DNA from: a virus
Reading direction: 5' to 3' (one strand)
IMG/VR virus record: IMGVR_UViG_3300029953_000018
Coordinates: 1-64,000 of that record
DNA length: 64,000 bases
This document shows, one piece after another, positions 61,801-64,000 of the stretch (position 1 is the first letter of the stretch; each line of letters starts with the position of its first letter). The notes beneath the pieces are model-generated. The model saw nothing but the letters and a program-made list of their open reading frames with translations, searched no databases and was not told where the DNA came from. The translations under genes were made by a program, and so were the position numbers.

Positions 61801-61982
61801 TGGATACCCTGGGCACCGTGGGTCAGGGGCTCTTCGGCTTCCTTACGGAGAACGGCGTGTTGATTGGGGGAAGCCTCGACAATATCATCCAGGATGAGAA
61901 CAACCGAGACACGGTCATCATGGATTCGACGTTGGATGTTCCTATTCCGTGCAACTACCTAAAATTGACCTTACTCATTTGA
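58824..61982 (+). CDS. Contractile tail sheath protein
   Basis: A 1052-residue protein. The C-terminal half has sheath-family signatures: PLALGMYFALINGPGIQV, EAFTRAAEYLEGFEVYAIALLTHD and FNTHVQFMSQPEQHGERI. The extreme C-terminus has the strand-rich domain (ETRTDSVTKIVDFTAKF, DVPIPCNYLKLTLL). The long N-terminal half (about 550 residues) has repeated beta-rich segments, much larger than in T4 gp18, and may be decorations on the tail surface. It surrounds the tail tube and contracts on infection. It is followed by two hairpins, one a strong terminator. Confidence 0.9.
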   Translation: MANSTPASIPRPGTQVIQQFRAVTPTVITPTLVPNVVGVCKQIVDLLVTDSTGGQTLNADALIDLPAFFFSAAATGSPPVYTGLDGLQLAVSINESVEVDLPFSDPSAEGLTPATMVSQIMAALSQQGVTSAQAILVSDTYFEFATLGKGQFESITILDTTSPVVASALGIGIGQTYLGVSNYNQYTLTIPEEAFPDPRNNLAELVIEQNTVRVFLATGHSTDITEATRTASFLMKGTVAISGSVQSPTDLSGLVYPTAIGTKNLIINVDNGTDQTIAFTSPASDTAFLSQLQAGLSGATPSLVSGKFLEITSNSEGANSSVTIRPASTLLTTNGGPLSFPVLAGTGTSIAAVSDGSGGAYTSLLDFASMNFTAAATHAVLTASAPPTFSALTTGSTLILSDGHAPQTITFAGNETTVVGATNSLQATIQALVGTETGGNVVVSSTGGALTLTNETVGDESMLQIVGGTALAALDPGTTPTLIAGAQTNGNPFPPQAGDQIWIDGTLFALVNKVAPGGITTRLKINQQVPISTNVGTSFYIEAQNLVSPAPPNRPTPDLVVDLTDNITIKHSLLRDFVGNPLAVQAPIYVAYTALRLDTTALATNPGLLRFGNTTDLEAAIGPTTADNPLALGMYFALINGPGIQVTGLGVDAIASEEPFGTVEAFTRAAEYLEGFEVYAIALLTHDESVAQVFNTHVQFMSQPEQHGERILLWNPVIPTNALDTLITSGTNGDGLSTITFDTKITSLSTLLQAAGVSPVGTIPVASGLFLALAADGNNYSIASIVGSRVTVRVSAGSFPNGSNDDGFYAENVLPSPLIGELFSIRVRGLPLVTLAGTPDKNAIAANVNAMGQSFQNRRFWMTLPDRCVATISGVSQVLDGFYMNAATAGAIGQQPPQQSFTQFPITGFTGVKGSNDTYSESQLNVMAGGGAYIFVQDVANAPIYARMALTTDLTSVETRTDSVTKIVDFTAKFVRGSLKNFIGRFNITQGFLDTLGTVGQGLFGFLTENGVLIGGSLDNIIQDENNRDTVIMDSTLDVPIPCNYLKLTLLI

Positions 61983-61986
61983 TCTA

Positions 61987-62013
61987 ATGCGGCGCGTGCT
62001 CGATGCGCCGCAT
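61987..62013 (+). other. Hairpin immediately after tail sheath gene
   Basis: ATGCGGCGC (61987-61995) and GCGCCGCAT (62005-62013) form a 9-bp stem with a 9-nt loop. It starts 4 nt after the sheath stop and directly precedes the next, stronger hairpin. It may stabilise the mRNA end or form a double terminator. Confidence 0.6.
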
Positions 62014-62014
62014 A

Positions 62015-62045
62015 AGAGGAGCCCCACCCCGGGCTCCTCTTCTTT
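62015..62045 (+). terminator. Strong intrinsic terminator after tail sheath
   Basis: AGAGGAGCCC (62015-62024) and GGGCTCCTCT (62031-62040) form a perfect 10-bp stem with loop CACCCC, then TCTTT. This is a textbook intrinsic terminator ending the long neck/tail transcript. Confidence 0.85.
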
Positions 62046-62058
62046 AGCCTACCTTTGC

Positions 62059-62064
62059 TAGACT
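62059..62064 (+). promoter_or_regulatory. Candidate extended -10 element TGC-TAGACT
   Basis: TAGACT preceded by TGC (extended -10 form) lies after the sheath terminator and 26 bases before the GTG of a small HTH gene. A ribosome site GGTAGGAG follows it. No -35. Together with the same hexamer elsewhere, it is a weak promoter candidate. Confidence 0.3.
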
Positions 62065-62090
62065 CGAAGAGCTTTCGGTAGGAGCTCTAC

Positions 62091-62201
62091 GTGCTGGCAA
62101 CGATTTACAATTCACCAAGCATAGCAACTACGCATGAGGAATTAGCGGTGCGCAATAATGCAACAACCCGCACGGTGAGTCGCGTGCTGAATGGCAAGTG
62201 A
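62091..62201 (+). CDS. Mini HTH protein resembling LacI-type recognition helix
   Basis: A 36-residue frame starting at GTG 62091, 8 nt after TAGGAG, and ending at TGA 62199-62201. The sequence begins VLATIYNSPSIATTHEELA and ends TTRTVSRVLNGK. The end closely resembles the recognition-helix tail of LacI-family HTH domains (xTVSRVLNG). It sits alone between the sheath terminator and a second terminator, suggesting its own small transcript. It may be a tiny DNA-binding regulator, or a remnant of a larger gene. Too short for most gene finders. Confidence 0.45.
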   Translation: MLATIYNSPSIATTHEELAVRNNATTRTVSRVLNGK

Positions 62202-62207
62202 CGAGGT

Positions 62208-62229
62208 AGAGGCCCAGCGGTCTCTTTTT
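62208..62229 (+). terminator. Terminator after mini HTH gene
   Basis: AGAGGCC (62208-62214) and GGTCTCT (62219-62225) pair with one G-T wobble around CAGC, followed by TTTT. It ends the small unit between the sheath and tube genes. The tube gene ribosome site (AGGAGG) follows. Confidence 0.6.
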
Positions 62230-62252
62230 AGCCATAGATTAGGAGGCGGACA

Positions 62253-63050
62253 TTGAGCGGGAATTACTCTGATTGGGCCCCGTACAATAACTACGTACAG
62301 GCCGGGATGGTTGACGGCCAGTACGTCAACGCGGGCTTCATGCTATTGGCTGCAGGGCCGCCGCGTATCGCGAACATCGGCGGCGCGGCTTCCTTTGCGC
62401 AAGCCTTGAGTGGCAATGGTCAATCGGCCAATCAGATCGTGCTGCCCATTGGTGTACTGCAGAGCTTCAACGTCAGCCACAACCGGCAGTTCAGCCGTAT
62501 CTTCGAAATCGGTTCCGAGCGAAGTTACTTCATCTCGGGGCGTACGGTAGGTCAGCTGAGTTTGGGGCGCGTGTACTACCACGGTGCGTCCCTCTTGCGC
62601 ATTCTTTATGCGTACTACCAAGACGATATTGGACCGACCATCGTCCCGTCGATGTGGCCGAACGCGGGTTCTGCCTCAATGGCGAACCCCCACGACGTCA
62701 TCATCCCGCCGGGGTACGAGAACCTTTACTTCAACCTCGCTTCAGACTTGTTCGCACAGCCCATCGGCATCTTGATGTACATCCGCGACATCAACCAAGA
62801 TGCGCTCGGCGCCCTCTACTTCGAATCGAGTTACTTGCCGAATCACTCATTGGCTACGGATAGCCAAGGGGTTCTTCTGCAGGAGAACGTCGCGGTACAG
62901 TTTGAGCGCGCAGTCCCTGTAGCTATCAGCGCGCTGACCCTTATTTCGACGGCATCCAACGCGGGGGGCTCGAATATGTCGAGTACCTTCCTTGGAATTC
63001 CTGACGCGTCGACCCAGGCCAACGCGTCCACATCGGCCGCGGCGGCGTAA
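62253..63050 (+). CDS. Probable tail tube protein
   Basis: A 265-residue protein from TTG 62253 behind AGGAGG. The centre GVLQSFNVSHNRQFSRIFEIG and ISGRTVGQLSLGRVYYHG resembles tube-type proteins of large myoviruses. It lies directly after the sheath unit, the usual order. The C-terminus is S/A/N-rich and probably disordered. It would polymerise into the inner tube. Confidence 0.65.
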   Translation: MSGNYSDWAPYNNYVQAGMVDGQYVNAGFMLLAAGPPRIANIGGAASFAQALSGNGQSANQIVLPIGVLQSFNVSHNRQFSRIFEIGSERSYFISGRTVGQLSLGRVYYHGASLLRILYAYYQDDIGPTIVPSMWPNAGSASMANPHDVIIPPGYENLYFNLASDLFAQPIGILMYIRDINQDALGALYFESSYLPNHSLATDSQGVLLQENVAVQFERAVPVAISALTLISTASNAGGSNMSSTFLGIPDASTQANASTSAAAA

Positions 63051-63059
63051 GGAACTCCC

Positions 63060-63446
63060 GTGTCCACGCCGTTCACGACAACGCTTACCGTTCAAACGCC
63101 CATGGCGGCGGGGCAGCCGCCGCTCCCCATCGTGGCCGCTCTCTCCGCTGCTTATGACAGCCGCACCGAGTATCGACTGTCCTTTACAGTGTCGGGAACC
63201 AAGACGCTCGACATGGGAACGTTGGGCCCCAACGGCGCTAAGCTTTTGCTGGTGACGATGGATGCCAGCGTTGACCCCACGGTTCAACCCGTGCTTCTTT
63301 CCCTTAATGGAGCCACACCCGGTATCGAAGTATCGCCCGGGGGGTTTTTTGCTTTAGGGAGTCCTCAGCCAACCACCGCCGGTGTCCTTTCCATCACGAT
63401 CACACACGCTTCCACCGCCGCTATGAGCGTGTGGGTTTTTGGATAA
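63060..63446 (+). CDS. Small beta-rich tail-associated protein
   Basis: A 128-residue protein from GTG 63060, 9 nt after the tube gene. It is beta-rich, with LSFTVSGTKTLDMGTLG and VLSITITHASTAAMSV, like an Ig-like or jelly-roll decoration domain. No family recognised. It probably decorates the tail or binds the host surface. Confidence 0.5.
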   Translation: MSTPFTTTLTVQTPMAAGQPPLPIVAALSAAYDSRTEYRLSFTVSGTKTLDMGTLGPNGAKLLLVTMDASVDPTVQPVLLSLNGATPGIEVSPGGFFALGSPQPTTAGVLSITITHASTAAMSVWVFG

Positions 63447-63449
63447 CTT

Positions 63450-63938
63450 ATGCACCGTCAAGTCATCGAGCGCGTTACTGAAGTGGCTGCGGGGTCTGCT
63501 TCTAATGTAATCAAGGACAGTGTATTCGGCGCGCTGCTGACCGTAGCGGTCGTTTGCATCATTTGGTTGCTGAAGCGCTTGATGAGCGTGCAGGATCAGA
63601 GGGTCGAAGATCAAGTACGCGCCAACGAGATGATGGAGCACAGCCGCGAGAAGACATCTAGCCTGATTGCGCAAGTGAACCAAGCGTCCGTGGGGGTCAA
63701 CGCGACGCTGGACAAATTGGTAGATGCGCAATGCGACAGCACGCGTTCGTTGGGCGATTTGCGCTCGTCTATTCAGTCATTACAGGTGACCACGGACAGC
63801 GTCATCCGCGACGCTGTCCGTGGTCGGTCTCAACCGGAAGTCGCACCCATGTCGTCTGTTCGACAGGAGGTACCCCGCGGAGGGAGTTACTCGCATCTTG
63901 ATCCTGGGTTGTACGACCGAGGAGAGAGAGGACGGTGA
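63450..63938 (+). CDS. Membrane-anchored coiled-coil protein
   Basis: A 162-residue protein. Residues about 26-44 (FGALLTVAVVCIIWLLKRL) form a transmembrane helix, followed by a coiled coil (VEDQVRANEMMEHSREKTS). The rest is helical and then polar. The gene contains a 16-bp perfect inverted repeat. It ends with GTGA overlap to a partial gene. A holin, spanin or anti-receptor anchor is possible, but unproven. Confidence 0.55.
   Translation: MHRQVIERVTEVAAGSASNVIKDSVFGALLTVAVVCIIWLLKRLMSVQDQRVEDQVRANEMMEHSREKTSSLIAQVNQASVGVNATLDKLVDAQCDSTRSLGDLRSSIQSLQVTTDSVIRDAVRGRSQPEVAPMSSVRQEVPRGGSYSHLDPGLYDRGERGR
63788..63825 (+). repeat. Perfect 16-bp inverted repeat inside coding region
   Basis: GACCACGGACAGCGTC (63788-63803) and GACGCTGTCCGTGGTC (63810-63825) are exact reverse complements, with loop ATCCGC. 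It encodes TTDSVIRDAVRG in the membrane/coiled-coil gene. No T-tract follows. It could form a stable mRNA hairpin affecting translation or mRNA decay. Confidence 0.75.
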
Positions 63939-64000
63939 CTGTGATCGCCTTCTTGCAAAGGTTGACAGGGACGTCACGCCGTGGCGTACAAGAAAGTCAA
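63935..64000 (+). CDS. Partial hypothetical protein at right edge
   Basis: A frame starting at GTG 63935 (GTGA overlap with the upstream stop) runs off the window. The 22 visible codons begin MTVIAFLQRLTGTSRRGVQ when the GTG is read as Met. GAGAGAGG precedes the start. Too short to classify; its position near the membrane gene makes a lysis gene possible. Confidence 0.5.
   Translation, partial: MTVIAFLQRLTGTSRRGVQESQ

Noticed and set aside
1-64000. CRISPR arrays, tRNA genes and insertion sequences
   Set aside because: No regularly spaced direct repeats, no cloverleaf with a CCA-type end and no transposase or terminal inverted repeats were seen by eye.

Overview
This window is part of the genome of a large tailed phage with a contractile tail (a myovirus), or a closely related provirus or metagenomic contig. 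It is moderately GC-rich and densely packed, with many 1-4 nt start/stop overlaps (ATGA, TTGA, GTGA, TAATG) and frequent GTG/TTG starts. Terminase, portal, head-maturation protease, major capsid protein, tail sheath, a probable tail tube and a baseplate spike are all recognisable. No host housekeeping gene, tRNA, rRNA or CRISPR array was seen. The host cannot be named from the sequence.

Layout. Positions 1-15491 are one long minus-strand replication and recombination operon. Reading 5' to 3', it holds a zinc/PQ-rich protein, an SF2 helicase, an unknown gene, a family-4-type uracil-DNA glycosylase, three unknown small genes, a DnaB-type helicase, a DnaG-type primase, a zinc-finger protein with a disordered tail (candidate ssDNA-binding protein), a family A DNA polymerase, an HU-like protein, a small zinc ribbon, RecA, a PD-(D/E)XK resolvase, a Cas4/RecB-like nuclease interrupted by a frameshift, a coiled-coil protein and a RusA-type resolvase. 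At about 15.5 kb transcription diverges and the plus-strand virion genes begin: a KTA-rich head protein, a glycine-zipper protein, then a portal carrying a 445-residue intein.

Positions 22794-27351 hold a second minus-strand cluster: a MoxR-type AAA+ ATPase, a VWA/metallopeptidase-like partner, and small zinc-binding or membrane proteins. It diverges from a 2515-residue plus-strand gene that fuses RNA polymerase beta and beta-prime in one chain and carries a 356-residue intein. The polymerase gene overlaps by one base the baseplate spike gene that follows. Positions 36252-46534 carry further virion genes, the large terminase (flanked by two minus-strand genes, one DNA-binding) and the prohead protease. 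Positions 46630-51800 hold probable scaffold/core proteins, a small head protein and the major capsid protein, closed by a terminator. Positions 51897-61982 are neck, head-core and tail genes ending with the tail sheath and a strong terminator. A 36-codon LacI-like HTH reading frame with its own terminator sits at 62.1 kb. Tail tube and membrane/coiled-coil genes run to the window end.

The most notable observations are the single-chain beta-beta-prime RNA polymerase in a virion gene cluster; a short K-T-A-(S) peptide motif found 28 times in nine plus-strand proteins around the prohead protease but absent from capsid, portal extein, terminase, sheath, tube and RNA polymerase; two inteins with unusual residues (one with both homing-endonuclease acids replaced by Asn, one with Val in place of the penultimate His); and repeated glycine-zipper modules in several head-region proteins.
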